From the NCBI RefSeq assembly GCF_002198095.1, contig NZ_NHMK01000010.1:186001-250000 (forward strand): a stretch of DNA of 64,000 nt. Reading direction: 5' to 3'. The position numbers and the translations under genes were made by a program. Positions within the stretch are counted from its first letter, which is position 1; every line of letters starts with the position of its first letter. Below the pieces are notes generated by a model. That model did no database searches. It was not told the DNA's origin and worked only from the letters and a program-made list of their open reading frames with translations. Below, in pieces: positions 8,302-18,956 of the stretch. The DNA comes from Deinococcus indicus (GTDB lineage: Bacteria > Deinococcota > Deinococci > Deinococcales > Deinococcaceae).

Positions 8302-9552
8302 CTACCCGCGTCCGCCGCCGATGCGGGCAGCGTCCGGATGGCGGCCCAGGCGGGTCATGGCCCAGGCGCCCAGCAGCGGCCCGGCGGCCAGCACAGCGAA
8401 CACGGCGGGCCAGCCGGCGGCGCCTGCCAGGACCGGGACCAGCGCGATGCTCAGGGCGGTCAGCGTGAAGCCGAGCGCGAGCTGCGCGGTGAGGGCCGTG
8501 CCGGTGTAGGCGGGGTCGGCGATCTCGCTGACGACCGTGCTGAACTGCGCGCTGTCCGCGATGATCCAGAAGCCCCAGAACACGCTGACGGTCAGCAGCA
8601 GCGCCGGGCCGGCGCCGGCCCAGCTGAGCGCGGCGAGCAGCAGCGCCGCGCCGCCCGACAGGAGCATCGCCAGGACCGTGAGGCGCACCCGGCCCCAGCG
8701 GTCCCCGAGGACGCCGCCCAGCACGCAGCCGAGCGCACCGACCCCGACGACGAGCGCCGTGGCGAGCGGGGCCTGCGTGGCGGCGCCGGGGCCGCTCAGG
8801 ACGCCCGCGAAGTACACGCCGAACCAGGTCCACAGGGCGTACAGTTCCCACATGTGCCCCAGGTACCCGAGGGTGGCGAGGCCCACGCCGCCGCGCGTGA
8901 CGGACTGCCAGGCCTGCGCGGGCCGGAACGCGGCGGGCGGCGCGGCGCGCGGGCCGGGCGGGACGGTCAGGGCGAGCGCGCCGCCCAGCGCGGCCAGCAG
9001 GCTGGTCACGGCGATCACGCTGCGCCAGTCCGCGCCGCCCAGGCCGTTGACGAGGTGCGGGAGCGACCCGCCGAGCGTCAGGGCGCCCACCATGATGCCC
9101 AGCGCCAGTCCGCGCCCGCGCGTGAAGTGGACGCTCATGAGTTTCAGCGTGACCGGGTACACCAGCGCCAGGGCCGCGCCGGTCAGGGCGCGCAGGCCGG
9201 TACCGGCCAGGGCGCCGGGGGCGATCAGCAGCGCGGCGTTCGCGGCGGCGGCCACCAGGGACCCCAGCGCGATCAGGGTGCGGGGGGGCGCGCGGTCCGG
9301 GAGGTTCAGGGCGGCGCTCAGGACCGCGCCGGCCACGAAGCCCAGCTGCACGGCCAGCGTCAGCCATGCCGAGGCGCCCTCGCTGACCGTCCACTCGGCG
9401 CGCAGCTGTCCGATCACGGCGGCGGCCGAGAACCACGGGGACATGCTCAGCACGACCGACGTGGCCAGCAGCGTCAGCGCCGCCCAGCGCCGGTCGGCGG
9501 GCTGCGCCGGGCCGGGGGCGCGGACATCGTGACGGGCGCGGTCTGAGGGCAC
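8302..9552 (-). CDS. Major facilitator superfamily transporter
   Basis: A 416-residue protein with about 12 hydrophobic segments spread across the whole length. The loop motif GDRWGRVRL and the N-terminal SAWLTLAVQLGF segment are typical of MFS permeases. The substrate cannot be deduced; there is no linked enzyme or regulator apart from the divergent BadF-type kinase. A longer reading from GTG 9582 is open. However, a TACGGT box seven bases before GTG 9552 matches the leaderless promoters of this genome, so the shorter start MPSDRARHD was chosen. The gene converges on the polysaccharide operon. Confidence 0.85.
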   Translation of the reverse strand: MPSDRARHDVRAPGPAQPADRRWAALTLLATSVVLSMSPWFSAAAVIGQLRAEWTVSEGASAWLTLAVQLGFVAGAVLSAALNLPDRAPPRTLIALGSLVAAAANAALLIAPGALAGTGLRALTGAALALVYPVTLKLMSVHFTRGRGLALGIMVGALTLGGSLPHLVNGLGGADWRSVIAVTSLLAALGGALALTVPPGPRAAPPAAFRPAQAWQSVTRGGVGLATLGYLGHMWELYALWTWFGVYFAGVLSGPGAATQAPLATALVVGVGALGCVLGGVLGDRWGRVRLTVLAMLLSGGAALLLAALSWAGAGPALLLTVSVFWGFWIIADSAQFSTVVSEIADPAYTGTALTAQLALGFTLTALSIALVPVLAGAAGWPAVFAVLAAGPLLGAWAMTRLGRHPDAARIGGGRG

Positions 9553-9559
9553 GTTCCCG

Positions 9560-9565
9560 ACCGTA
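9560..9565 (-). promoter_or_regulatory. Leaderless -10 box (TACGGT) for the MFS gene
   Basis: Read on the minus strand, TACGGT is followed by seven bases and then GTG 9552. It decides between the two possible starts of the transporter. Confidence 0.5.
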
Positions 9566-9664
9566 GCACGGGGGGAATGCACCCGGTCCAGCGCTCCGGC
9601 GGCGCCGGGAGGCGGGCCGGGATGTCACAATGCCTGCGATGCAACGTTGTTTCATGGTGATTCC

Positions 9665-10549
9665 TTGACGCGCTCTCCCCTGCTGCTGGGTCTGGATGCC
9701 GGTGGCAGCGGCACCAAGTGGACGCTGGTGCGCGCCGGGCAGTCGGTCGCGTCCGGGCGGACCGCGCCGTTCACGGCGGCTCTGCTGGGCACGCCAGCCG
9801 GTGACGCGGCCCTGGCGGAACTGGGCGCGGCGCTGCCCGGCCGGCCTGACGCGGCGCACGCGGGCGTGCCGGGCCTGAGTGCCGGCAGTGACCGCGCGGC
9901 GCAGGTCGCGGCGGCCCTGGCCGGCACCCTGCGGGTGGACGCCGCGCACCTGAGCCTGGAGGGTGACCTGGACCTCGCGTACCGCTCGCACCTGTCGCCC
10001 GGCGCGGGCGTGCTCCTGTATGCCGGGACCGGCAGCGTGGCGTACCACGTGGGCCGCGCCGGCGAGGTCGTGCGGGCCGGCGGGCGCGGGTACCGGATCG
10101 GGGATGACGGGGCGGGCTTCAGTCTGGGCCGCGCGGCGCTGCGGGTCCTGACCGCCGCGATCGACCGGGGTCAGGAACCCGACTCACCACTGGCGCGCGA
10201 GGTGAGGGCCGTCACGGGCGGCACCGACTGGGACACCCTGCGAAGCTTCACGTATGGGGATCCGGGTGCGTCGGCGGTGGCGCGGCTCGCGCCGGCCGTA
10301 TCCCGCGCGGCCGAGGCGGGCGACGCCGAAGCCTCCCACCTGATCGAGGAGGCCGCGCAGTCCCTGGCGGAATTGGCGCGGCGCGTGCAGGAGCAGGCTG
10401 GGCCGCTGCCGGTCACGGCGACTGGAGGGGCGCTGCGCTCGCCGCTGCTGGCCGCCGCGCTCGGCCGGGCGTTGCCGGGCGTCAACGTGCAGCAGCGGGA
10501 TCACGCCGAGGCAGCCGCGCGGTACGCCGGCGCGCAGTTCGGCGGCTGA
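9665..10549 (+). CDS. BadF/BadG/BcrA/BcrD-type ATPase, probable N-acetylhexosamine kinase
   Basis: From TTG 9665 the protein has 294 residues. The ASKHA fold is visible: phosphate 1 motif LLGLDAGGSGTKWTLV at the N-terminus, LYAGTGSVAYHV, the long signature RAGGRGYRIGDDGAGFSLGR near residue 140, and adenosine motif VTATGGALRSPLLAAAL. This pattern is that of N-acetylglucosamine kinases of the BadF/BadG family, which phosphorylate amino sugars in the cytoplasm. An upstream TTG at 9647 is also possible; 9665 is preferred because GGTGA lies just before it and the shorter product starts closer to the conserved LLGLDAGGSG. It is divergent from the MFS transporter, so the two may handle one sugar, though this is inference. 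Confidence 0.82.
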   Translation: MTRSPLLLGLDAGGSGTKWTLVRAGQSVASGRTAPFTAALLGTPAGDAALAELGAALPGRPDAAHAGVPGLSAGSDRAAQVAAALAGTLRVDAAHLSLEGDLDLAYRSHLSPGAGVLLYAGTGSVAYHVGRAGEVVRAGGRGYRIGDDGAGFSLGRAALRVLTAAIDRGQEPDSPLAREVRAVTGGTDWDTLRSFTYGDPGASAVARLAPAVSRAAEAGDAEASHLIEEAAQSLAELARRVQEQAGPLPVTATGGALRSPLLAAALGRALPGVNVQQRDHAEAAARYAGAQFGG

Positions 10550-10552
10550 GTG

Positions 10553-10578
10553 CCGGCAGTCCTGGTCAGGCCTGCCGG
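10553..10578. terminator. Bidirectional hairpin between converging genes
   Basis: CCGGCAG (10553-10559) pairs with CTGCCGG (10572-10578), and inside it CCTG pairs with CAGG across a two-base loop. There is no U-tract. It lies in the 40-bp gap between the kinase and HD-GYP gene ends. Confidence 0.55.
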
Positions 10579-10589
10579 GAGAGCGGGCC

Positions 10590-11717
10590 TCAGTCGGCCA
10601 CCGTCTCGGTCAGCGCGATAAAGGTCTCAACCAGTTCTGGATCGAACTGAACGCCGGACAGGCGGCGAAGTTCCTCTGCCGTCTGTGCGTGCGTCCAGGC
10701 TGACCGGTACGGCCGGTCACTGGTCAGGGCGTCATAGACGTCACACAGGGCAAACAGGCGACCTTCGGAACTGATCTGCTCCCCGGCGAGACCGCGGGGG
10801 TAACCGCCACCGTCCCAGCGTTCATGATGATCCTGAATGAGGGCCATGGCCCCGGCGGGCAGGAAGTTCAGGGCCTGCGCGAACCTGACCCCAGCATCCA
10901 CATGCGATCGCATGACGGTCCATTCCTCGGGGCTCAGACGGCCGGGTTTCAGCAGAACCGCGTCCGGAATGGCGATCTTGCCGATGTCATGCAGGTAAGC
11001 GCCCCAGCGCAGCGGCTCGCAGGCGGCGGCGGTCCAGCCGAGGCGACGGGCGAAACGCATGGCGAGTTCGGTGACACGGTCCGTGTGCCCCTGTGTTTCC
11101 CGGTCCCGCGCCTCGAGCGCCAGCCCCAGGGCGCGCAGGGCGGCCTCACGGGCGGCGCGGGCTTCCTCCTCAGCGGCCAGTCGGCCTGCCAGCGCCGCGA
11201 CGGTGCCGCACACCACGCTGAACAGCGTGGCCTCCTGCGTCTGCCAGACGTGCGGTTCGAAGGTGTGCATCAGGAACGCACCCAGCAGCCGGCCGTCCGC
11301 GCTCCGGACGGGGGCGGCGGCGACACTGGCGACGCCCAGTTCCGGGAAGCCCTGCGTTTCCGGGCTGCGGCGCGTATCGTCGAAGAACAGCGGGGCCTGC
11401 GCGCGTTCCAGGGCGCGCATCAGGGGCGTGTCGGCCGGCAGGCCGTGAGCGGCGACGGCCTGCATTCCAGCTGTCTGCGGCATGGCACCCGTGGCGGCGC
11501 GCACGCTGTACGTCAGGGCGCGCGTATCGGTCTGGAAGTAGGCCGATCCCACTGCGGCCGTGTCGTTCACGAGTTTTTCCAGGGTGGGAGTGACGCCCCC
11601 GGCCAGGTCCGGTGAGGCCAGCGCCGCTGCCGTGAGGCCCAGCAGATCCCGCGCCGCCGCGTCGCGGTTCATGGTGCTCGCTGGTGCGTTGTCCAGGATG
11701 CTCAGAGAAGTGTCCAC
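10590..11717 (-). CDS. GAF-HD-GYP protein, probable cyclic-di-GMP phosphodiesterase
   Basis: A 375-residue protein. Residues about 25-180 form a GAF-like sensor. The rest is an HD-GYP domain with the metal-binding HD at residues 243-244 (YLHDIGKIAIP), HVDAG, DHHERWDGGGYPRGL with the GYP triplet, and the closing CDVYDALTSDRPYR. HD-GYP enzymes hydrolyse c-di-GMP to pGpG or GMP, and every family motif is present, so activity is expected. The protein is cytoplasmic. A TAAGCT box five bases before the GTG supports this start over an internal ATG at 11675. It is transcribed alone, between a hairpin (10553-10578) and the SorC-gene hairpin (11769-11792). Confidence 0.88.
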   Translation of the reverse strand: MDTSLSILDNAPASTMNRDAAARDLLGLTAAALASPDLAGGVTPTLEKLVNDTAAVGSAYFQTDTRALTYSVRAATGAMPQTAGMQAVAAHGLPADTPLMRALERAQAPLFFDDTRRSPETQGFPELGVASVAAAPVRSADGRLLGAFLMHTFEPHVWQTQEATLFSVVCGTVAALAGRLAAEEEARAAREAALRALGLALEARDRETQGHTDRVTELAMRFARRLGWTAAACEPLRWGAYLHDIGKIAIPDAVLLKPGRLSPEEWTVMRSHVDAGVRFAQALNFLPAGAMALIQDHHERWDGGGYPRGLAGEQISSEGRLFALCDVYDALTSDRPYRSAWTHAQTAEELRRLSGVQFDPELVETFIALTETVAD

Positions 11718-11722
11718 ACTTC

Positions 11723-11728
11723 AGCTTA
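11723..11728 (-). promoter_or_regulatory. Leaderless -10 box (TAAGCT) for the HD-GYP gene
   Basis: Minus-strand TAAGCT is followed by five bases and GTG 11717, the arrangement expected for a transcript that starts at or next to the start codon. Confidence 0.5.
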
Positions 11729-11768
11729 CTGGCTGGCTCTGCCGTCGCCTGAGAACAATCCGTGACAT

Positions 11769-11792
11769 GCCCCATCCCCTAAGGGGAGGGGC
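11769..11792. terminator. GC-rich hairpin after the SorC-family regulator
   Basis: GCCCC-A-TCCCC (11769-11779) pairs with GGGGA-GGGGC (11783-11792) with a TAA loop and one bulged A. It lies between the regulator stop and the HD-GYP promoter. Its CCCCT/AGGGG core resembles the hairpins at 43353-43400. Confidence 0.55.
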
Positions 11793-11824
11793 TTGCGCGG
11801 CTCTTTCGGTCAGGCCGGGAGGGT

Positions 11825-12790
11825 TCAGCCGGGCAGGCCGTGCAGCAGAGCGTGCGCGGTGGGTTCGTCCACGACCAGGGTCCGCATCAGGCCGCCGGCC
11901 AGCGCGCCGCGCAGCGCCCCCACCTTGCCCAGACCGCTGACCACGCAGATGGACTGCGAGGCGCGGGCGATCAGGCTCAGGTCCGGGCCGCTGCTGCGGG
12001 CGTTCATGGGGATCCCGCCGAAGGTGCCGTCGGCGCGGTAGAAGACGGTGGCGATGTCGCCCGCCACGCCCTGCTCCGCCAGGGTCTGCTGGTCCGCCGG
12101 GTCGAGGTACCCGGCGACGTACACGTGACTGGGCAGCTTCGCGTCGGCCGCGCCGACCGAGTACACCAGCACGTCCGCCCGTTCCTGCAGTTCCAGGACG
12201 TGCCGGACGCTGCGTTCCCGCCACATGGCCTGCTTGGTCAGCGGATCGTCGAAGAAGGTCGGCACCGGGAACAGATGCGCGCGGGCGCCGTAATTCCCGG
12301 CGAAGCGGGTGACGGTGTCGGTCACGAAACCGCTCATGAAGTCGCGGGCGCTGGCGCTGCCGTTCAGCTGCACGAACTCCAGGTCCGGAACGTGGCGGGG
12401 CGTGAGGTGGCGGGACACGGCGTCCAGCGTGGTCCCCCACGCCAGCCCGACCGTCTGCCCGGCCCGCAACGTCTGCCCCAGCAGCGTGGCCGCCGCGACC
12501 GAGACGCGCTCGAGCCACACCGACTCGCTGCTGCCCGGCGGCACGCGGATCACGTGCGGTGTCAGGAACGGGTAGGTGGCGCGCAGCTGCGCCTCCAGGC
12601 TCTGCGGCTGTGCCTGCGGGTCGTGGATGCGGATCTCGACCAGTCCGGTCCGGCGGGCGTGCGAGAGCAGGCGGGAGACTTTCGGGCGGGACAGACCGAG
12701 TTCCCGCGCGATGGCGTCGGTGGTCAGGCCCTGGACGTAGTACAGGCGGGCGACCTGCGCGGCCTGGGTGTCCGTGGTGACGTCGTTCAC
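11825..12790 (-). CDS. SorC/DeoR-family sugar-binding transcriptional regulator, probable glycerol-regulon regulator
   Basis: A 321-residue protein. Residues 5-60 hold a helix-turn-helix (ARLYYVQGLTTDAIARELGL followed by SRPKVSRLL). The remainder is the SorC-type phosphosugar-binding domain, with VGLAWGTTLDAV, FVQLNGSA, YSVGAAD and GDIATVFYRADG. Family members bind a phosphorylated sugar and release DNA. It is divergent from glpFKD, so glycerol-3-phosphate or a related triose is the likely effector (inference). The frame is open to 12958, but that extension runs through the dispersed repeat. A TATGCT box (12803-12798) sits seven bases before GTG 12790, so the ATG inside that box (12802) is probably not the start. 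Confidence 0.82.
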   Translation of the reverse strand: MNDVTTDTQAAQVARLYYVQGLTTDAIARELGLSRPKVSRLLSHARRTGLVEIRIHDPQAQPQSLEAQLRATYPFLTPHVIRVPPGSSESVWLERVSVAAATLLGQTLRAGQTVGLAWGTTLDAVSRHLTPRHVPDLEFVQLNGSASARDFMSGFVTDTVTRFAGNYGARAHLFPVPTFFDDPLTKQAMWRERSVRHVLELQERADVLVYSVGAADAKLPSHVYVAGYLDPADQQTLAEQGVAGDIATVFYRADGTFGGIPMNARSSGPDLSLIARASQSICVVSGLGKVGALRGALAGGLMRTLVVDEPTAHALLHGLPG

Positions 12791-12797
12791 GCCCGGC

Positions 12798-12803
12798 AGC
12801 ATA
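12798..12803 (-). promoter_or_regulatory. Leaderless -10 box (TATGCT) for the SorC-family gene
   Basis: Minus-strand TATGCT is followed by seven bases and GTG 12790. The alternative ATG start at 12802 lies inside the box. Confidence 0.45.
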
Positions 12804-12845
12804 CGCGTCCTGAGGCGCGTTGAGCCGGATGCCCTTCCGGATCTG

Positions 12846-13004
12846 ATACGGACTCCGATTGAATGGGCTGCAAAGCCCGTCGGGTCCGAACGGATGCGAC
12901 TCGTAGAGCTGCTCCGTAGAGTGGGAGAGAAGCGCCCCTCCGGACGTGGAGCTGACAAACCGGCGATGTTCCGGGTTGTCGGCGAAACAAACGGCAGTCC
13001 GTAT
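12846..13004. repeat. Dispersed ATACGGACT-ended repeat, copy B
   Basis: A 159-bp copy in the opposite orientation to copy A: it begins ATACGGACTCCGATTGAAT, has the GGGCTGCAAAGCCC hairpin at the left and GGCGAAACAAACGGCAGTCCGTAT-type sequence at the right. It is the only copy in a divergent intergenic region, between the regulator and glpF, and it makes up a large part of this gap of about 400 bases. Confidence 0.85.
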
Positions 13005-13023
13005 GATCCGTCACCCGTCCCTT

Positions 13024-13072
13024 GAACGTCTGTTCATAACGGCTTGACATCTGTTCAATGTCCGGGGAAGAT
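13024..13072 (+). promoter_or_regulatory. glpF promoter with two operator-like sites 21 bp apart
   Basis: GAACGTCTGTTC (13024-13035) is an inverted repeat GAAC-N4-GTTC. A weaker version, TGACATCTGTTC, lies at 13045-13056, exactly 21 bp or two helical turns downstream. The second site overlaps TTGACA (13044-13049), a perfect -35 box. The best -10 candidate is GAAGAT (13067-13072) after a 17-bp spacer. The leader to glpF would be about 120 bases. The glpD upstream region has two sites of the same form and spacing. Confidence 0.65.
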
Positions 13073-13202
13073 GGCTGCATCAACAACCCACCCGCGGTGA
13101 CAGTCCGCGTCCCAGAGCGTGTTCTGCACGTGGCGACCCCATGTCGTCACAGGACGCGCTCCGGGAAGGCGGGCCGCCCTGACCGCACCCGGAGGAACAC
13201 GT

Positions 13203-14033
<831 letters not shown>

Positions 14034-14101
14034 ACACCCGCCGTCCCGCACGCGGCCCTCGCCCCTCTCAGGCTCTCAGCCGAACCTCACAGGAGTCCAG
14101 C

Positions 14102-15601
<1,500 letters not shown>

Positions 15602-15630
15602 GCCGGTTCCGCGCTACGTCGCCCTGACCC

Positions 15631-15667
15631 CGATCCCGGATCGCCACCCACCAGCGGTCCGGGATCG
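15631..15667 (+). terminator. Hairpin terminator after glpK
   Basis: CGATCCCGGA (15631-15640) pairs perfectly with TCCGGGATCG (15658-15667) across a 17-base loop. It is followed by GTTCC without a real U-tract, and separates glpFK from glpD. Confidence 0.65.
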
Positions 15668-15810
15668 TCGTTCCGGGAGCGGGTCATGACCGCAGGCTCC
15701 CCGGTCCGTCGCTAAGCACACCACCGGGTCTGCCCACTGCCTGCCGAAGGCCGCAGAGGCCGCACGAAGGCAGAGGGAACGTCCGAAGAAATGATGTAGG
15801 CAGCCCCACT

Positions 15811-15843
15811 GAACAAACGTTCCGAGTGTGAGAACATGCGTTC
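15811..15843 (+). promoter_or_regulatory. Paired operator-like sites upstream of glpD
   Basis: GAACAAACGTTC (15811-15822) and GAACATGCGTTC (15832-15843) are both GAAC-N4-GTTC inverted repeats, and their centres are 21 bp apart. The same motif and spacing occur before glpF. No convincing -35/-10 pair was found, although the sites lie about 100 bp before the glpD start. The rest of the 341-base glpK-glpD gap (15602-15942) holds the glpK terminator and nothing else recognisable. Confidence 0.65.
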
Positions 15844-15942
15844 AAAAGAGGGCAGGAGGGTCCCCTGGAGTGGCCTACGCCCTCCACTGCATTCTCCGGC
15901 TCGCAGCGCCACAGCTTCCCACTCCAGAAAGAAGGTTCGACC

Positions 15943-17511
15943 ATGACCACACACCGCATCACCGATCCCCGTACTGCCGCCCTGCACGCCGCCACCGCCG
16001 ATCAGACCTGGGACCTGCTGGTCATCGGGGGCGGCGCGTCGGGCCTGGGAACGGCCGTCGAGGCGGCCACACGCGGCTATAGCGTGCTGCTGCTCGAATC
16101 GCACGATTACGCCAAGGGCACCAGCAGCCGCTCGACCAAACTGGTGCACGGCGGCGTGCGGTACCTCGCGCAGGGGAACGTGTCCCTGGTGCGCGAGGCG
16201 CTGCACGAGCGCGGCCTGCTCAAGCAGAACGCGCCCCATCTGGTGCACGACCTGGGGTTCCTGATCGCTGCCTACAAGTGGTGGGCGGCGCCCTTCTACG
16301 GCATCGGCCTGAAGATGTACGACCTGCTGGCCGGGAAACTGAACCTGAAAGCCAGCCGCTACGTGAACCGGGCGCAGGCGCTGGAACGCACGCCCACGCT
16401 GAAGAAGGCGGCCCTCAAGGGCGGCATCCTGTACTTCGACGGGCAGTTCGACGACGCGCGGCTGGCCATCACGCTGCTGCGCACGCTGGAGGATCACGGC
16501 GGCGTGGCCCTGAACCACGCGCCGGTCGTGGGCCTGATCAAGGACGGCGGCAGGGTCACGGGCGCCCGCTTCCGTGACCTGGAGACCGGGCAGGAGCACG
16601 CGGTGCGCGCGCGGGCCGTCGTGAACGCCACGGGCGTGTTCGTGGACGACGTGCGCCGCATGGAGAACCCGGCCGTCAAGCCCATGCTCTCGCCCAGTCA
16701 GGGCGTGCATGTGGTCGTGGACCGCCGCTTCCTGCCGGGCGACAGCGCCGTCATGGTGCCCCGCACCGACGACGGCCGCGTGCTGTTCGCCGTTCCCTGG
16801 CACGACCACGTGGTGATCGGCACGACCGACACGCCCCTGCCCGAGACGAACGTGGAACCCCGCGCGCTGCCCGAGGAGGTCGAGTTCATCCTGAAGACGG
16901 CCGCGCAGTACCTGGACCCGGCCCCCACCCGCGCGGACGTGCGCAGCGTGTACGCCGGGCTGCGTCCGCTGGTGAAGGCCGCCGAGGGCACCGACACCAA
17001 GAGCCTGTCGCGTGATCACGTGATCCGCATCAGCGACGGCGGCCTGATCACCCTGACCGGCGGCAAGTGGACCACGTACCGCCGGATGGGCGAGGACACC
17101 GTGAACCGCGCCGCCGCACAGGCCGGACTGCCGCAGCGCCTGAGCCTCACGGCGGGCCTGAAACTGCACGGGGCGGCCGCGCCCGACACGCATCTCGCGG
17201 ATCACTGGCAGGTGTACGGCACGGACGCCGCGCACATCCGGGCGCTGCCCGGCGCGGACACGCCGCTGCACCCGGAGTTGCCGTACACCGAGGCCGAAGT
17301 CCGCTGGGCCGCCCGCGCCGAGCAGGCCCGCACCGCTGAGGACGTGCTGTCGCGCCGCCTGCGTGCGCTGCTGTTGAACGCGCGGGCCAGCATCGAGGCC
17401 GCGCCGCGCGTGGTCGCCATCCTGGCCGAGGAACTCGGACGGGACGCCGCCTGGGAGGCCGCGCAGGTGCAGACGTACACGGAACTGGCCGGCGGGTATG
17501 TCCTGAACTGA
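15943..17511 (+). CDS. glpD: Aerobic glycerol-3-phosphate dehydrogenase
   Basis: The ATG at 15943 follows an AGAAAGAAGG-type site and gives 522 residues. The FAD-binding LLVIGGGASGLGTAVEAATR near residue 25, GTSSRSTKLVHGGVRYL, VNATGVFVDDVR and VIGTTDTPLPE are diagnostic of GlpD. The C-terminal helical domain characteristic of the family (RWAARAEQARTAEDVLSRR) is complete. It oxidises glycerol-3-phosphate to dihydroxyacetone phosphate at the inner membrane and passes electrons to quinone. It has its own control region, whose paired GAAC-N4-GTTC sites match those of glpF, so the three glp genes appear to be one regulon in two transcription units. Confidence 0.97.
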   Translation: MTTHRITDPRTAALHAATADQTWDLLVIGGGASGLGTAVEAATRGYSVLLLESHDYAKGTSSRSTKLVHGGVRYLAQGNVSLVREALHERGLLKQNAPHLVHDLGFLIAAYKWWAAPFYGIGLKMYDLLAGKLNLKASRYVNRAQALERTPTLKKAALKGGILYFDGQFDDARLAITLLRTLEDHGGVALNHAPVVGLIKDGGRVTGARFRDLETGQEHAVRARAVVNATGVFVDDVRRMENPAVKPMLSPSQGVHVVVDRRFLPGDSAVMVPRTDDGRVLFAVPWHDHVVIGTTDTPLPETNVEPRALPEEVEFILKTAAQYLDPAPTRADVRSVYAGLRPLVKAAEGTDTKSLSRDHVIRISDGGLITLTGGKWTTYRRMGEDTVNRAAAQAGLPQRLSLTAGLKLHGAAAPDTHLADHWQVYGTDAAHIRALPGADTPLHPELPYTEAEVRWAARAEQARTAEDVLSRRLRALLLNARASIEAAPRVVAILAEELGRDAAWEAAQVQTYTELAGGYVLN

Positions 17512-17563
17512 CCGCCAGCCTCACAGCGAATTCATGGTTGCGCCTGGGTAGCACACGGCAGCA

Positions 17564-17594
17564 CAGCGGCGGATTCCGGCAGAGTCCGCCGCTG
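17564..17594 (+). terminator. Hairpin terminator after glpD
   Basis: CAGCGGCGGA (17564-17573) pairs perfectly with TCCGCCGCTG (17585-17594) with an 11-base loop, 53 bases after the glpD stop, followed by CTTCGT. Confidence 0.65.
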
Positions 17595-17671
17595 CTTCGT
17601 GGCGGCCGTGACCCCGGCGTGGGCAGCTGACCCGCCGCGCAGACGAGGCAGCCCCTGGCCCGGCATTTGGT

Positions 17672-17677
17672 TATGCT
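17672..17677 (+). promoter_or_regulatory. Possible -10 box (TATGCT) for the GGDEF gene
   Basis: TATGCT is followed by nine bases and ATG 17687. The same TATGCT-N9-ATG arrangement precedes the kinase gene at 24496. The spacing is slightly longer than for the other leaderless candidates. Confidence 0.35.
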
Positions 17678-17686
17678 GCGGTATTC

Positions 17687-18796
17687 ATGCTTCCGCATAC
17701 CCCGCATCAGCCCCCGTCCCGCGCGCAGGAACCGCTCCGGCGGCGGGTGTACGTGGCCGTGTGCCTGCTCGCGGCCGGGGCGCTGCTGGTGGTCCTGCTG
17801 GCCGACCTGCGGCGCGGTCAGATGGAGACCAGTGTCGTGGCTGGACTGGCGCTGTGTCTGGGTGTGGCGGCGCTGCTGCGCTTCTCGCGCGTGCCGTGGC
17901 TGCTGGTGGACTACACCGTGCTGCTGGGCGCGTCCGGCATCGTGGTGACGCAGTTGCTGGAGCTGCTGCGCCTTCAGCAGGCCATTCCGGTCCGCAGTTA
18001 CTTTCCCGGCGTGTTCCTGGTGATCGCGGCGTTCAGCGTACTGCCGGTCCGTCCGGCCCTGGCGTACACCGTGACGCTGCTGGCCATCTTCGCGGGCCTG
18101 TCGGTCGTCACGGGCAGCGACGTGGTGCTGCTGGGTCAGCTGGCGCTGGCGGCCCTGCTGATCGCGCACCTGTCGTACTTCGGGCGGCAGGTGAGTGCGG
18201 AACGCGCCCGCTCGGACGAGCAGTTCCGGCTGTCGCGCACCGACGTCCTGACCGGCCTGGACAACCGGCGCGGCATGTACGAACGCATCCAGCGGGCATT
18301 TACGCGCAGTCTGGACGAGGATGGCGGCGGGAACGGGGGGTTCACGGTCCTGCTGGCCGACATTGATCATTTCAAGCGCGTGAACGACACTTTCGGGCAC
18401 GACGTGGGCGATCAGGTGCTGCGGCGCGTGGCGGCCGTCCTGCAACGCCAGCTGGGCGACCAGGGCAGCGTGGCCCGCTGGGGCGGCGAGGAATTCCTGA
18501 TCCTGCTGCACACCAGCGACCCGCCGGTGGTGCGCGCCGTGGCCGGGCAGGTCTGGCACGCGGTCCGCACGGCGGCCGTGGCGGGCCTGCCTCCGGTCAC
18601 GACCAGCGTGGGCGTGGCGACCTCCGACGAGGGCGTCTCGGTGGGGGACGTGCTGCGCATCGCGGACCGCCGCCTGTACGATGCCAAGGGTGCCGGACGG
18701 GACCGCGTGCAGCTCGGCCCGGCCGGGCACAGCCCGGCGCCCGCACCGCTCCCGCCGGGTCCGGCGTCACGGACGGAACAGGCGGAGCGCGTGTAA
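17687..18796 (+). CDS. Membrane-bound diguanylate cyclase (GGDEF)
   Basis: A 369-residue protein. Residues 20-175 contain about five or six hydrophobic segments forming a membrane sensor domain. The GGDEF domain follows: SRTDVLTGLDNRRGM, LLADIDHFKRVNDTFGHDVGD, and the active-site RWGGEEF at residues 264-270. It should make c-di-GMP from two GTP. The RxxD inhibitory site normally found just before the active loop is absent (LGDQGSVA instead), so feedback inhibition by product is not expected. It stands alone between the glpD terminator and repeat copy C. The TAA stop is shared with the first base of the repeat. Confidence 0.9.
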   Translation: MLPHTPHQPPSRAQEPLRRRVYVAVCLLAAGALLVVLLADLRRGQMETSVVAGLALCLGVAALLRFSRVPWLLVDYTVLLGASGIVVTQLLELLRLQQAIPVRSYFPGVFLVIAAFSVLPVRPALAYTVTLLAIFAGLSVVTGSDVVLLGQLALAALLIAHLSYFGRQVSAERARSDEQFRLSRTDVLTGLDNRRGMYERIQRAFTRSLDEDGGGNGGFTVLLADIDHFKRVNDTFGHDVGDQVLRRVAAVLQRQLGDQGSVARWGGEEFLILLHTSDPPVVRAVAGQVWHAVRTAAVAGLPPVTTSVGVATSDEGVSVGDVLRIADRRLYDAKGAGRDRVQLGPAGHSPAPAPLPPGPASRTEQAERV

Positions 18797-18931
18797 TACG
18801 GATTCCGTTTGTTTCGCCAACAATCCGGAATGTCACCGGATTGCTGGCTCCACGTCCGGAACCCGTTTCTCTCCTTCTCGCATCCGCTCGGATTGAACGG
18901 GCTTTGCAGCCCATTCAATCGGAGTCCGTAT
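18796..18931. repeat. Dispersed ATACGGACT-ended repeat, copy C
   Basis: A 136-bp copy in the same orientation as copy A. It begins ATACGGATTCCGTTTGTTTCG and ends ATTCAATCGGAGTCCGTAT. An internal hairpin CAATCCGG-N7-CCGGATTG and the GGGCTTTGCAGCCC hairpin are both intact. It lies between the converging GGDEF and MATE genes. Confidence 0.85.
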
Positions 18932-18956
18932 AACCCCGCCGGGAGGACCGGCGCTG

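Noticed and set aside
9642..9649. CAACGTTG palindrome upstream of the BadF-type kinase as a LacI-type operator
   Set aside because: Only eight bases are symmetric and no LacI-family gene is adjacent; such short palindromes are common.
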